Of a stretch of DNA of 16,544 bases, positions 7,654 to 14,535 are shown in pieces. Source of the stretch: Negativibacillus sp. (GTDB lineage: Bacteria; Bacillota; Clostridia; Oscillospirales; Ruminococcaceae); contig JAHHTY010000047.1 of NCBI GenBank assembly GCA_020024325.1, forward strand, positions 1 to 16,544, written 5' to 3'. The notes below the pieces were generated by a model that did no database searches, was not told the origin of the DNA, and saw nothing but the letters and a program-made list of their open reading frames with translations. The position numbers were made by a program, and so were the translations under genes. The number at the start of each line of letters is the position of its first letter. The first letter of the stretch is position 1.

Positions 7654-7682
7654 ATTATACAGGAAGTGACAGATATTTTCAA
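7654..7682 (-). promoter_or_regulatory. Promoter of the DUF1846 gene
   Basis: On the minus strand TTGAAA (7677-7682), a 17-base spacer and a perfect TATAAT (7654-7659). The implied transcript start is near 7647, about 55 bases before the ATG. An imperfect palindrome (AAGGAG...CACCTT, 7681-7696) overlaps the upstream edge of the -35 box. Confidence 0.75.
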
Positions 7683-7776
7683 GGAGAATACACCTTAAGA
7701 GGGTGACAAAAATCCAGCGAATTTTTGGATAGAAACCGTAAAAATTGCGAATGGAAATTCAAACACCAAACAAAAA

Positions 7777-7817
7777 CACGAAAAGAAAACCTCCCCTTTA
7801 TTTAAGGAGAGGTTTTC
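7777..7817 (-). terminator. Intrinsic terminator after the 38-residue membrane peptide gene
   Basis: Outer arms GAAAACCTC (7785-7793) and GAGGTTTTC (7809-7817) pair perfectly, and four more inner pairs form after one mismatch. The minus-strand continuation is T-rich (TTTTCGTGTTTTTG). It lies 11 bases past the stop codon of the small gene. Confidence 0.8.
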
Positions 7818-7828
7818 AAAATGGCATT

Positions 7829-7945
7829 TTAAAACTCTCGCGGTTTTGATTTAGCAAGACCAATAGCACCAAAAACAATAGCGGCGATTCCGGCAGCAGC
7901 AGCAACAATGCCAAGAATGAATCCCGTAATGGAAAAACCTTTCAT
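7829..7945 (-). CDS. Small single-span membrane peptide (38 aa)
   Basis: I do not recognise this gene. The frame runs from ATG at 7945 to TAA at 7829 and encodes 38 residues. A short MKGFSITG start leads into one long hydrophobic segment (about residues 8-31) rich in Gly, Ala, Ile and Val with small-residue spacing, then a basic tail (KSKPREF). This is the profile of a single-pass membrane peptide. Translation has only a modest ribosome site (GGGA about 12 bases upstream), and an in-frame TGA upstream rules out a longer version. The case for a real gene is the context: a promoter with TATAAT and a 17-base spacer at 7998-8026 and an intrinsic terminator at 7777-7817 frame it exactly. It could be a regulatory membrane peptide, a type I toxin-like peptide, or the coding part of a small RNA. 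Confidence 0.6.
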   Translation of the reverse strand: MKGFSITGFILGIVAAAAGIAAIVFGAIGLAKSKPREF

Positions 7946-7997
7946 ATCAAAAAACGTCCCGTTATAAAATCCTTTTCAGAGAAAACTTCTTGTATTT

Positions 7998-8026
7998 ATT
8001 ATAAGGAGAAATGTCTGAAAATACAA
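7998..8026 (-). promoter_or_regulatory. Promoter of the 38-residue membrane peptide gene
   Basis: On the minus strand TTGTAT (8021-8026), a 17-base spacer and a perfect TATAAT (7998-8003). The predicted start near 7991 gives a leader of about 45 bases before the ATG at 7945. It lies just downstream of the cbiO stop codon, where no clear terminator is visible, so the cobalt operon may read through. Confidence 0.7.
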
Positions 8027-8053
8027 GAGCGACTGGAATTTTTAGAAAAAAGA

Positions 8054-8884
8054 TTATCCCAATAACTTCTCCAATTCTTGTGGCGTTTTCGGAAAAGCAT
8101 TTGCATTAAGAATGTTTTTCTTTTTTAATGTGGCAGTGACCTGGAAAATGAGAGGTTGTTCTAGGTTGGAGGTTTGTAATAATTCTTGATTATAAAAGAT
8201 ATTATCCGGGGTGTCGTCTGCTAAAATGTGTGAGTCATTTAAAATTACAATGCGTTCTGCCCAACGATAAGCATAGTCGGCATTATGTGTAGCAATCACA
8301 ACAGTGATGCCCGAATCGGCAAGACGGTTCAAAATTTCATGAATCATTTGTGCGTGTTTGGGGTCAAGGGCACTGAATGGTTCATCTAAAATTAAAAGGT
8401 CAGGTTCCATCACAAGAATGTCGGCAATAGAAACACGTTTCTTTTGTCCTCCACTTAAAAAATGAGTGGGTTTGTGAATAAATGGAGTGATGGAAAGACG
8501 GTCACAAACATCATAAACTTTCTCTTTGATTATGGAATCATCAAGACCAAGGTTATAAAGTCCAAAAGAAATTTCCCCGGCTACACTGGAACAAAATAGC
8601 TGATTATCAGGCTCTTGAAAAACGATACCAACTTTTCGCCGTAACTCTAACAACCCTTTTCTGGAATAATCGACCGGCTGATTATGGAACAGAATTTCGC
8701 CTTTGGTTGGGCGATATACACCGTTTAGATTTAAAAAGAGCGTGGATTTTCCGGAGCCGTTGCTGCCCATAATGGCAAGGCGTTCGTGACGATGAATTTT
8801 TAAATTGATGTGATCTAAAGCGAGAGTTTGGTCTGCATATTGATATGATAGGTCTTTAACCTCCATTAAAACTTCTTTCAACAA
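8054..8884 (-). CDS. cbiO: Cobalt ECF transporter ATPase CbiO
   Basis: This is the ATP-hydrolysing subunit of the CbiMNQO cobalt importer. In 276 residues it shows Walker A GSNGSGKST (40-48), the Q-loop at Gln90, the ABC signature LSGGQ (143-147), Walker B LLILDEP (163-169) and the switch His200. The last 60 or so residues form the C-terminal extension common in ECF ATPases. The most likely start is TTG at 8884: a GGGAGG site overlapping the cbiQ stop codon lies seven bases before it, whereas the first ATG (8866) is about 25 bases from that site. It is the last gene of cbiM-cbiN-cbiQ-cbiO, with a stop-to-start gap of 12 bases after cbiQ, so translation is probably coupled. Expression should follow the cobalamin riboswitch upstream of cbiM. 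Confidence 0.93.
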   Translation of the reverse strand: MLKEVLMEVKDLSYQYADQTLALDHINLKIHRHERLAIMGSNGSGKSTLFLNLNGVYRPTKGEILFHNQPVDYSRKGLLELRRKVGIVFQEPDNQLFCSSVAGEISFGLYNLGLDDSIIKEKVYDVCDRLSITPFIHKPTHFLSGGQKKRVSIADILVMEPDLLILDEPFSALDPKHAQMIHEILNRLADSGITVVIATHNADYAYRWAERIVILNDSHILADDTPDNIFYNQELLQTSNLEQPLIFQVTATLKKKNILNANAFPKTPQELEKLLG

Positions 8885-8896
8885 ATAAAAACCTCC

Positions 8897-9664
8897 CTAA
8901 AAGAAAATCAGGCATAGCCCGGAACATAAGATCAGCCATAGAATACAAATAATCCATTCCGACGGTTTGGCGGGATAACTTTCTTCTAAAACCTGAATTT
9001 TTCCATCGTACAGTCGGCTCTCCATTGCATCATAAAGAAAGGAAGATTTTTTCAATGAACGCACCAGCAAAACAGAGAGCATCTGTCCCATACAGGATAA
9101 TTTAGAACGGAAGGTGCGGTTGCCCAAGCGACAATTTTGAGATATTTGAATTGCATCGGCAATATCAAGCAAAATAAAAATAGCTCGATAGATCAGCAGC
9201 ATCAATTCTAACAATAGCCATGGACAATGCAATCGCCGCAAAACGGTTAGCAGGTCGGTGATAGGAGTGGTAAGGATTAAAAAATATAAACAGGAAACAC
9301 TGGAAAAAGCGACTGCCATTAGCTCATACCAATGGGTAAAACTTTCCTGACTGATACACAGATATTTAGAAAACAGGGGAATGCAAACAAGTTCCTGCGG
9401 GGAGGAGGAAAAGAAAAAAAGAATCGCAACAGAGCTTAAACATAAGAAAACAAAAGGACCAAGCATGAAATGCAGGTATCGTCTAAAAGAAACATTTGTA
9501 AAATGCAGAGTGGCTATCACCATGACACATAAGATCAGCAAACAGACAAAAGTCTGACGAAAACCGGCACAAATCAGCAATGAGCCCACACTGAACAAGG
9601 ATTTGAGAGCGGGGCTGTGTTTTCTAATAGGGGAGGAGTAAGCGAGTTTATCAAGCAGTATCAT
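8897..9664 (-). CDS. cbiQ: Cobalt ECF transporter transmembrane subunit CbiQ
   Basis: The 255-residue product is the T component that couples ATP hydrolysis by CbiO to substrate release from CbiMN. It is an integral membrane protein with hydrophobic segments at about 25-50, 60-82, 105-130, 150-170 and a last one at 235-254. The cytoplasmic coupling region includes the RSLKKSSFLYDAMESRLYDG stretch (about 203-222), the usual EcfT-family site where two short motifs contact the ATPases. GAAAGG lies six bases before the ATG at 9664. It is separated from cbiN by about 60 bases containing a strong hairpin, and its stop overlaps the cbiO ribosome site. Confidence 0.9.
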   Translation of the reverse strand: MILLDKLAYSSPIRKHSPALKSLFSVGSLLICAGFRQTFVCLLILCVMVIATLHFTNVSFRRYLHFMLGPFVFLCLSSVAILFFFSSSPQELVCIPLFSKYLCISQESFTHWYELMAVAFSSVSCLYFLILTTPITDLLTVLRRLHCPWLLLELMLLIYRAIFILLDIADAIQISQNCRLGNRTFRSKLSCMGQMLSVLLVRSLKKSSFLYDAMESRLYDGKIQVLEESYPAKPSEWIICILWLILCSGLCLIFF

Positions 9665-9680
9665 AAAAAGCCTTTCTAAA

Positions 9681-9715
9681 ACAGGGCGAAGACAGATATC
9701 CTGCCTTCGCCCTGT
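9681..9715 (-). repeat. Strong intercistronic hairpin between cbiN and cbiQ
   Basis: The arms 9681-9695 and 9701-9715 pair over 15 bases with one wobble or mismatch position around the loop ATATC. On the transcribed strand the stem is followed by only TTTTA and then directly by the cbiQ ribosome site. It could be a partial terminator, an RNase stop or a processing site that tunes CbiMN relative to CbiQO. Confidence 0.75.
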
Positions 9716-9724
9716 AAAACGTAC

Positions 9725-10018
9725 TTAGTCTTTTTTAAATTTTTTTCTTGCAACCAGATAGCCAAAGCCAAAGCAAAGAACCCCGGAACCCAGAGCAGCC
9801 TGCAAACAGAAAAGAAGGCTTTCTGTTTCGCCGCCGGGTGGTTCAAGGATGCTTTCAGCCCATGGCTCATAATCCGGGTCAATTTCCATAATGGCATCTT
9901 CAGCAGCACCGTCTGCACCGCCAAACTCAGAATCTTTAATCTTCATCAAAGGAAATACAGCAATAATCACACAAAGCAGCAATAAAACTGCGATGGTGGT
10001 TTTAACAGATTTTGTCAT
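9725..10018 (-). CDS. cbiN: Cobalt transporter accessory subunit CbiN
   Basis: CbiN is the small membrane partner of CbiM, required for cobalt loading. The 97-residue product has the standard architecture: an N-terminal transmembrane helix (about 7-25), a roughly 45-residue acidic extracellular loop containing FGGADGAAEDAI and DPDYEPWAESILEPP, and a second helix (about 68-89) with a lysine-rich cytoplasmic end. These loop motifs are characteristic of the family. AAGGAAGGA precedes the ATG at 10018. The gene sits 32 bases after cbiM and before the hairpin that separates it from cbiQ. Length is typical. Confidence 0.93.
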   Translation of the reverse strand: MTKSVKTTIAVLLLLCVIIAVFPLMKIKDSEFGGADGAAEDAIMEIDPDYEPWAESILEPPGGETESLLFCLQAALGSGVLCFGFGYLVARKKFKKD

Positions 10019-10050
10019 AATAGTAATCCTTCCTTAAATAAGTATCAGTT

Positions 10051-10794
10051 TTAATAGTTTGAATAAGCAAGTTCGGAAAGCTCGTTTGAGGCATAAGACT
10101 CCAAAGCCAAGATAACAACAACAGAAAGTAAACCTTCTACAATTGCCAATGGAATCTGTGTAACTGCAAAAATACCCATAAAAGTTTGAATGGAAGCCAT
10201 CACACCGCCCTCGGCAGCGGGATGGGCAAATCCCAGCTGAACGCTGGTAACGCAATAGGTAAACAGGTCACCAAGGCAGGTGGCGAGAAAGACAGCGACA
10301 GATTTATTTACTTTAAGTTTTCTGCATAAACGGTAAATGCCATAGCTTAAAAACGGACCGGCAATTGCCATAGAAAATGTGTTTGCACCCAATGTGGTCA
10401 GACCACCGTGTGCTAAAAGCAGAGCCTGAAACAGCAGAACAATGATGCCGATAACGCTCATTGCAGCAGGACCAAACAGGATAGCACCCAACCCTGTTCC
10501 GGTTGGATGAGAGCTGGAACCGGTAACACTTGGAATTTTTAAAGCAGACAGAACAAAAGCATAAGCGCCTGCCATCGCAAGAATCAGCAAGGTTTTACGG
10601 TGTTGAGAGATGGTTTTGCGAATCGAAATGAAACCGGCAACCAGAAAAGGAAGACAAAGAGCTCCCCATGCAATGGCATGACCCATTGGAAGATAACCTT
10701 CCATAATGTGCATTGCACTTGTACTGGTTGGCATTGCAAAAAGCATTGCCACAGCAAGGCTGAGGATAAATAGACGTTTTTCGCTTTTTTTCAT
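10051..10794 (-). CDS. cbiM: Cobalt ECF transporter substrate-binding subunit CbiM
   Basis: CbiM is the membrane S component that binds the cobalt ion. I start it at ATG 10794 (MKKSEKR), giving 247 residues; AAAGGA lies 11 bases upstream, and the ATG at 10806 overlaps that site. A signal peptide (about 1-27, ending STSA) is followed by MHIMEGYLP, the invariant mature N-terminus whose first residues and histidine coordinate the metal in this family. Several membrane helices follow, with the conserved HPTGTGLGAILFGP segment and the loop LLAHGGLTTLGANTFSMAIAG. It is the first gene of cbiMNQO, controlled by the cobalamin riboswitch and terminator upstream, so cobalt import should fall when coenzyme B12 is plentiful. 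Confidence 0.93.
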   Translation of the reverse strand: MKKSEKRLFILSLAVAMLFAMPTSTSAMHIMEGYLPMGHAIAWGALCLPFLVAGFISIRKTISQHRKTLLILAMAGAYAFVLSALKIPSVTGSSSHPTGTGLGAILFGPAAMSVIGIIVLLFQALLLAHGGLTTLGANTFSMAIAGPFLSYGIYRLCRKLKVNKSVAVFLATCLGDLFTYCVTSVQLGFAHPAAEGGVMASIQTFMGIFAVTQIPLAIVEGLLSVVVILALESYASNELSELAYSNY

Positions 10795-10887
10795 GATAAC
10801 AATCATCCTTTCCGCACCGTAATCAGGTGCAGAACCGTCAGCTGGGTGCTGACAGTTCACAAATTATTTTCCGAAAAAATTACGCAT

Positions 10888-10919
10888 AAAAAAACCTTTT
10901 GAGAAATATTCCCAAAAGG
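10888..10919 (-). terminator. Riboswitch-controlled terminator upstream of cbiM
   Basis: On the minus strand CCTTTTG (10913-10919) pairs with CAAAAGG (10895-10901), followed by seven T (10888-10894). The 5' arm overlaps bases 10916-10922, which can instead pair with AGGGCAC at 10960-10966 as an antiterminator. This matches transcriptional control by the adjacent cobalamin riboswitch. Confidence 0.85.
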
Positions 10920-10959
10920 CACTTTTAAAGCGGAAATCTTTTTCGGATTCCCAATTTTT

Positions 10960-11165
10960 GTGCCCTCTATCGTCCATAGCAGGTCAACAAATCCTTTGTT
11001 GGGCAGGTCTTCTGACTTCGGTATCCTCAAAACAAAATTTCTTCCCGCAAAAAGCAGTGATTACCAGATTTTGTTTCTCCTCCGATACAGCAGTGGCGAC
11101 TGTGCGGTTTTCCGACTTCCCTATTCTTAGTGATTTCTTTTATTGAGAAATACACTACACCCAGC
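10960..11165 (-). ncRNA. Cobalamin riboswitch
   Basis: Read on the minus strand, the leader of cbiM contains AATAGGGAA (near 11117-11125), the GCCACTG core element (11091-11097) and the B12 box AGTCAGAAGACCTGCC (about 11002-11017) in the correct order. A helix at the 5' side pairs 11146-11156 with 11129-11138. The class binds adenosyl- or methylcobalamin. Here it precedes a cobalt transporter operon, a standard target, and leads into an intrinsic terminator. Outer boundaries are approximate, and I cannot tell which cobalamin form is preferred. Confidence 0.92.
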
Positions 11166-11183
11166 AAAGTTAAATTGTGAAGA

Positions 11184-11200
11184 ACAGATGTATAATCTGT
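11184..11200. repeat. Short inverted repeat at the likely start of the cbi leader RNA
   Basis: ACAGAT and ATCTGT are separated by five bases. The repeat sits at or just after the predicted transcription start of the cobalt operon, so it could be a 5'-end hairpin or a repressor site. Confidence 0.35.
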
Positions 11201-11206
11201 AAGTTA

Positions 11207-11235
11207 AGGGTAACATACAGCAGAATTATTGTCAA
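11207..11235 (-). promoter_or_regulatory. Candidate promoter of the cbiMNQO operon
   Basis: On the minus strand a perfect TTGACA (11230-11235) is followed after 17 bases by TACCCT (11207-11212), a poor -10 box. The -35 match and position upstream of the riboswitch support it; the -10 may instead be TTATAC at 11190-11195. Confidence 0.45.
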
Positions 11236-11294
11236 CCACCTGTAAATAAAACATGAATTTATTTTGCCGTATTTTATAAAAACAATAACAATAC

Positions 11295-11323
11295 TTGATA
11301 AAAAATGGGGAAAGAGCTATAAT
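11295..11323 (+). promoter_or_regulatory. Promoter of thpR
   Basis: TTGATA (11295-11300), a 17-base spacer and a perfect TATAAT (11318-11323). The implied leader is about 135 bases before the ATG at 11466. I see no clear structured element in that leader. Confidence 0.75.
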
Positions 11324-11465
11324 TAAGGCAGAAATTCGATTAGAATAAGCACTTTTAGGGATTATCTAAAAAAATAATCAGCTTTGGTATTTTTACAGTA
11401 AAACCTTTAAAAAAGTGGTCAGTTTTTCCTTTATAAATTGATTGTGCAGAAGGGACGTGTTTCCA

Positions 11466-12029
11466 ATGAGACTTTTTGTTGCCTTGCAGCTTTCTGATGA
11501 AATTAAAAACTGTTTGATGCAGACCATTCAAAAAATTAAGCCATATCAGAGTGCAGGACATTTTGTAAAAAAAGAAAATCTTCATCTGACATTAGCCTTT
11601 ATTGGAGAAACACCCCACATTTCCAGGGCAAAGCAAGCTGTTATGCAGCTCAGGCAGGAGCCGTTCCTGCTGGAATTAAACCAATTGGGAACATTTCATA
11701 GAAGTACAGGGGATATCCTTTGGGCAGGAATTCAACCAAACTCCAGTTTACAGTCTTTAGCGCAGCAGATTCAGCAGAATCTAAAAGAACAAGGGTTTGT
11801 TTTGCAAAGCACCCCTTTTTTCCCCCATTTAACCTTGGGGAGGGAAGTCATATTTAATCAAGGCTTTTCATTGGAAGAATTTTCTAAAGAGGAGTTTTCC
11901 TCGTATGCAAAAAAACGATCTATGACAATAGAAAAGGTAAGTCTGATGAAATCTGAACGAGTGAACGGAAAATTGAAATATACGGAAATTGCTTTTGTGG
12001 GATTGAATAATATTATGGCTTCAAAATAG
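11466..12029 (+). CDS. thpR: RNA 2',3'-cyclic phosphodiesterase (2H family)
   Basis: The product is a 2H phosphoesterase that opens 2',3'-cyclic phosphates on RNA ends; family members can also join tRNA halves in vitro, hence the older name 2'-5' RNA ligase. I chose ATG 11466, ten bases after AAGGGA, giving 187 residues, the normal size. The two catalytic HxT motifs are present and correctly spaced: HLT at 40-42 in HLTLAFIGE and HLT at 121-123 in HLTLGRE. The N-terminus RLFVALQL is also typical. It is a soluble cytoplasmic protein. The gene has its own promoter and lies between the divergent cobalt operon and tdh; no obvious terminator separates it from tdh, which has its own promoter. Confidence 0.93.
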   Translation: MRLFVALQLSDEIKNCLMQTIQKIKPYQSAGHFVKKENLHLTLAFIGETPHISRAKQAVMQLRQEPFLLELNQLGTFHRSTGDILWAGIQPNSSLQSLAQQIQQNLKEQGFVLQSTPFFPHLTLGREVIFNQGFSLEEFSKEEFSSYAKKRSMTIEKVSLMKSERVNGKLKYTEIAFVGLNNIMASK

Positions 12030-12077
12030 TCGGATTCTACAAAAAAGAAAGAAAAGTAAAATCCTGCCTGAAATTAC

Positions 12078-12106
12078 TTGAAAAGATGTTTGAATGGTGC
12101 TATTAT
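12078..12106 (+). promoter_or_regulatory. Promoter of the tdh-kbl operon
   Basis: TTGAAA (12078-12083), a 17-base spacer and TATTAT (12101-12106). The transcript would start near 12113, giving a leader of about 100 bases. Confidence 0.75.
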
Positions 12107-12156
12107 GTATCTGATAGGAGCACATCAATAAGATGCTGTATTTCATTCACATACAA

Positions 12157-12200
12157 CTATTCTCTTTCCGAGAAACAAAACGGAATCAGAGAAAAAATAG
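12157..12200 (+). promoter_or_regulatory. Interrupted hairpin in the tdh leader, ending at the ribosome binding site
   Basis: Three short helices stack: CTATT/AATAG (12157-12161 with 12196-12200), CTCT/AGAG (12162-12165 with 12188-12191) and TTCCG/CGGAA (12166-12170 with 12181-12185), with a 10-base loop and two bulges on the right arm. The tdh ribosome site AAAGGGAG starts at the next base. It could affect translation or RNA stability; no known riboswitch class is recognised. Confidence 0.4.
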
Positions 12201-12215
12201 AAAGGGAGATTATAC

Positions 12216-13271
12216 ATGGAAGCGAACAAAATGTACGCCCTCGTAAAAGAAAAACCGGAAGTAGGTCTTGCACTGAGAGTTGTTGACATCCCATCTGTTG
12301 GAGCAGACGATGTTAAAATTAAAATTCATTACACCTCTATCTGTGGTACCGACCTGCATATCTACAACTGGGATAAATGGTCTCAGGAAACTATCAAAAC
12401 ACCAATGACAATCGGACATGAATATGTTGGTGAGATTGTTGAAATGGGTGCAAACGTAAAAGGCTACCAGATTGGAGATATTGTTTCCGGCGAAGGTCAC
12501 ATCGTTTGCGGTCATTGCCGTAACTGCAGAGCTGGCAAACGCCACCTGTGCAAAGATACCGTTGGAGTTGGTGTAAACCGCAATGGTGCATTTGCTCAAT
12601 ACCTTGTAATCCCACAGTCCAATGTTATCAAAGTTGAACCAGGTATTTCTGAGGAAATGTGTTCTTCTTTTGACCCACTGGGCAACGCAGTACATACCGC
12701 TCTTACTTATGATGTAGTAGGTGAAGATGTTCTGATTACCGGTGCAGGCCCTATTGGTATCATGGCTGCTGCTATCTGCTGCCATAATGGTGCAAAACAT
12801 GTTGTTATCACAGATATCAACGATTACCGCTTGAACCTTGCAAAAGAAATCTGCAACTGTACTCCGGTTAATACAGCAAAAGAGGATCTCAACGAAGTTA
12901 TGGCAAAACTGGGTATTAAAGAAGGCTTCGATGTAGGTCTGGAAATGTCCGGTAATGGTAAAGCATTTAACCAGATGATTGACAACATGTACAACGGCGG
13001 TAAAATTGCTGTTCTGGGTATTCAGGGCAACGAAACCGTAGTTCCATGGAACAAGATTGTTTGGAACTGTCTGGAAATTAAAGGTATTTACGGTCGTCAG
13101 ATGTTTGAAACATGGTATAAGATGATGGCAATGCTGAACTCTGGCCTGAACATTGACAAGATTCTGACCCATAAATTTGACTTCAAAGACTTCCAGAAAG
13201 GCTTTGATATCATGAATTCCGGTATGTGTGGTAAAGTTGTTCTGGATTGGACACACGCTGACGAAGAATAA
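12216..13271 (+). CDS. tdh: L-threonine 3-dehydrogenase
   Basis: This zinc-dependent medium-chain dehydrogenase oxidises L-threonine with NAD+ to 2-amino-3-oxobutyrate in the cytoplasm. The 351-residue product resembles the E. coli enzyme closely along its length. Catalytic zinc ligands are Cys43 (in SICGTDLHIYNWD), His68 and Glu69 (GHEYVGE). The structural zinc site has Cys98, Cys101, Cys104 and Cys112. The NAD-binding GAGPIG is at 176-181, followed by the acidic end of the second strand (ITDIN). The FDPLGNAVHTA (152-162) and GIYGRQMFETWYKM segments are hallmarks of threonine dehydrogenase rather than of other alcohol dehydrogenases. GGGAG precedes the ATG at 12216. It shares an operon with kbl, which uses its unstable product, confirming the role. 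Confidence 0.96.
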   Translation: MEANKMYALVKEKPEVGLALRVVDIPSVGADDVKIKIHYTSICGTDLHIYNWDKWSQETIKTPMTIGHEYVGEIVEMGANVKGYQIGDIVSGEGHIVCGHCRNCRAGKRHLCKDTVGVGVNRNGAFAQYLVIPQSNVIKVEPGISEEMCSSFDPLGNAVHTALTYDVVGEDVLITGAGPIGIMAAAICCHNGAKHVVITDINDYRLNLAKEICNCTPVNTAKEDLNEVMAKLGIKEGFDVGLEMSGNGKAFNQMIDNMYNGGKIAVLGIQGNETVVPWNKIVWNCLEIKGIYGRQMFETWYKMMAMLNSGLNIDKILTHKFDFKDFQKGFDIMNSGMCGKVVLDWTHADEE

Positions 13272-13329
13272 TTTATCAAGATTATTACTAAAAATTACGT
13301 TACAATAGATTAACAGGAGGAAATATCCT

Positions 13330-14517
13330 ATGAAAACAGGACTGAGCTATTTTAAAGAAGTAGTAGAACAGGCTAAACAGGATGGTACTTATAAAGAAGA
13401 AAGAATCATCACAACCCAGCAGCAGAGCCATATTGACACCACAAAAGTAAAAAATGTAATCAATATGTGTGCTAATAACTACCTTGGTTTTTCTAATAAT
13501 CAAGATATCATTGATGCTGCAAAATCAAGCTATGATAAGTGGGGCTACGGACTTTCTTCCGTACGTTTCATCTGCGGTACTCAGGAACTGCACAAACAGC
13601 TTGAAAAGAAGATCTCCAGCTTTTTAGGCATGGATGATACCATTCTGTATTCTTCCTGCTTTGATGCAAACGGCGGTCTGTTTGAAACTCTGCTGGATGA
13701 TAGAGATGCTATCATTTCTGATGCACTGAACCATGCTTCCATCATTGATGGTGTACGTCTGTCTAAAGCAAAACGCTATCGTTATGCTAATAATGACATG
13801 GTTGAGCTGGAAAAATGTCTGAAAGAAGCTACCGAAGCTGGTGCAAGAATCAAACTGATTGCTACTGACGGTGTATTCTCCATGGACGGTATTGTTGCTG
13901 ACCTGAAGAGCATTTGCGATTTGGCAGACAAATATGATGCTTTGGTAATGGTTGACGATAGCCATGCAGTAGGCTTTATGGGAACTCATGGTAAAGGTAC
14001 TCCAGAACATTGTGGTGTTATGGGCAGAGTTGATATCATCACCGGTACTTTGGGTAAAGCTCTTGGCGGAGCATCCGGCGGTTATACAGCTGCAAGACAG
14101 GAAATTGTTGATCTGCTCAGACAGAAGAGCCGTCCATACCTCTTCTCCAACACTCTGGCTCCAGCAATTGCAGCAGGTGCTGTTAAAACTTTTGAAATGC
14201 TCGAAAGCACAACTGCATACAGAGATAAAGTACACGAGAACACTCAGTACTTCCGCAATGCAATCAAAGAAGTTGGCTTCGATATCATCGAGTCTGACCA
14301 CCCAATTGTTGCTATCATGCTGTATGATGCAAAAGTTGCTACCGAATTTGCTAACAAGATGCTTGAAAAAGGCGTTTATGTTATCGGCTTCAGCTATCCA
14401 GTTGTTCCAAAAGATAAAGCAAGAATTCGTGTTCAGATTTCTGCTGCTCATACAAAAGAAGATCTGGATTATGCAGTAAAATGCTTTAAAGAAGTAAAAG
14501 AGGAAATGGGAATCTAG
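13330..14517 (+). CDS. kbl: Glycine C-acetyltransferase (2-amino-3-ketobutyrate CoA ligase)
   Basis: This pyridoxal-phosphate enzyme cleaves 2-amino-3-oxobutyrate with coenzyme A to glycine and acetyl-CoA, completing threonine breakdown begun by Tdh. The 395-residue product is an alpha-oxoamine synthase of normal length. Visible landmarks are NNYLGFSN (49-56), His135 in DALNHASIIDG (stacks on the cofactor), DDSHAVGFMG (209-218) with the Asp and His contacting the cofactor, and the Schiff-base lysine Lys243 in GTLGKALGGASGG. A strong AGGAGG lies nine bases before the ATG at 13330. It starts 58 bases after tdh and ends before a terminator, so tdh-kbl is a two-gene operon. The order is the reverse of the E. 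coli kbl-tdh operon. Confidence 0.96.
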   Translation: MKTGLSYFKEVVEQAKQDGTYKEERIITTQQQSHIDTTKVKNVINMCANNYLGFSNNQDIIDAAKSSYDKWGYGLSSVRFICGTQELHKQLEKKISSFLGMDDTILYSSCFDANGGLFETLLDDRDAIISDALNHASIIDGVRLSKAKRYRYANNDMVELEKCLKEATEAGARIKLIATDGVFSMDGIVADLKSICDLADKYDALVMVDDSHAVGFMGTHGKGTPEHCGVMGRVDIITGTLGKALGGASGGYTAARQEIVDLLRQKSRPYLFSNTLAPAIAAGAVKTFEMLESTTAYRDKVHENTQYFRNAIKEVGFDIIESDHPIVAIMLYDAKVATEFANKMLEKGVYVIGFSYPVVPKDKARIRVQISAAHTKEDLDYAVKCFKEVKEEMGI

Positions 14518-14535
14518 TTTTTCATTCCAAAATGT

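Noticed and set aside
8011..8109. 33-codon plus-strand frame beginning just after AAGGAG
   Set aside because: The ribosome-site-like sequence is only two bases from the ATG, more than half of the frame is antisense to the end of cbiO, and it overlaps the promoter of the small membrane peptide gene.
9676..9924. 82-codon frame overlapping cbiN on the same strand
   Set aside because: It is an alternative frame within cbiN that includes the intercistronic hairpin; cbiN has the family motifs and the ribosome site.
10795..10860. N-terminal extension of CbiM from further upstream starts
   Set aside because: The extra residues contain no family similarity and the ribosome site AAAGGA lies within them; the signal peptide begins properly at 10794.
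12086..12286. 66-codon plus-strand frame upstream of and into tdh
   Set aside because: It starts within the tdh promoter, has no ribosome site, and overlaps the start of tdh in another frame.
12210..13256. Long open frame on the minus strand opposite tdh (348 codons)
   Set aside because: It lies antisense to a clear threonine dehydrogenase, has no family features or ribosome site, and arises from the strong codon bias of tdh.
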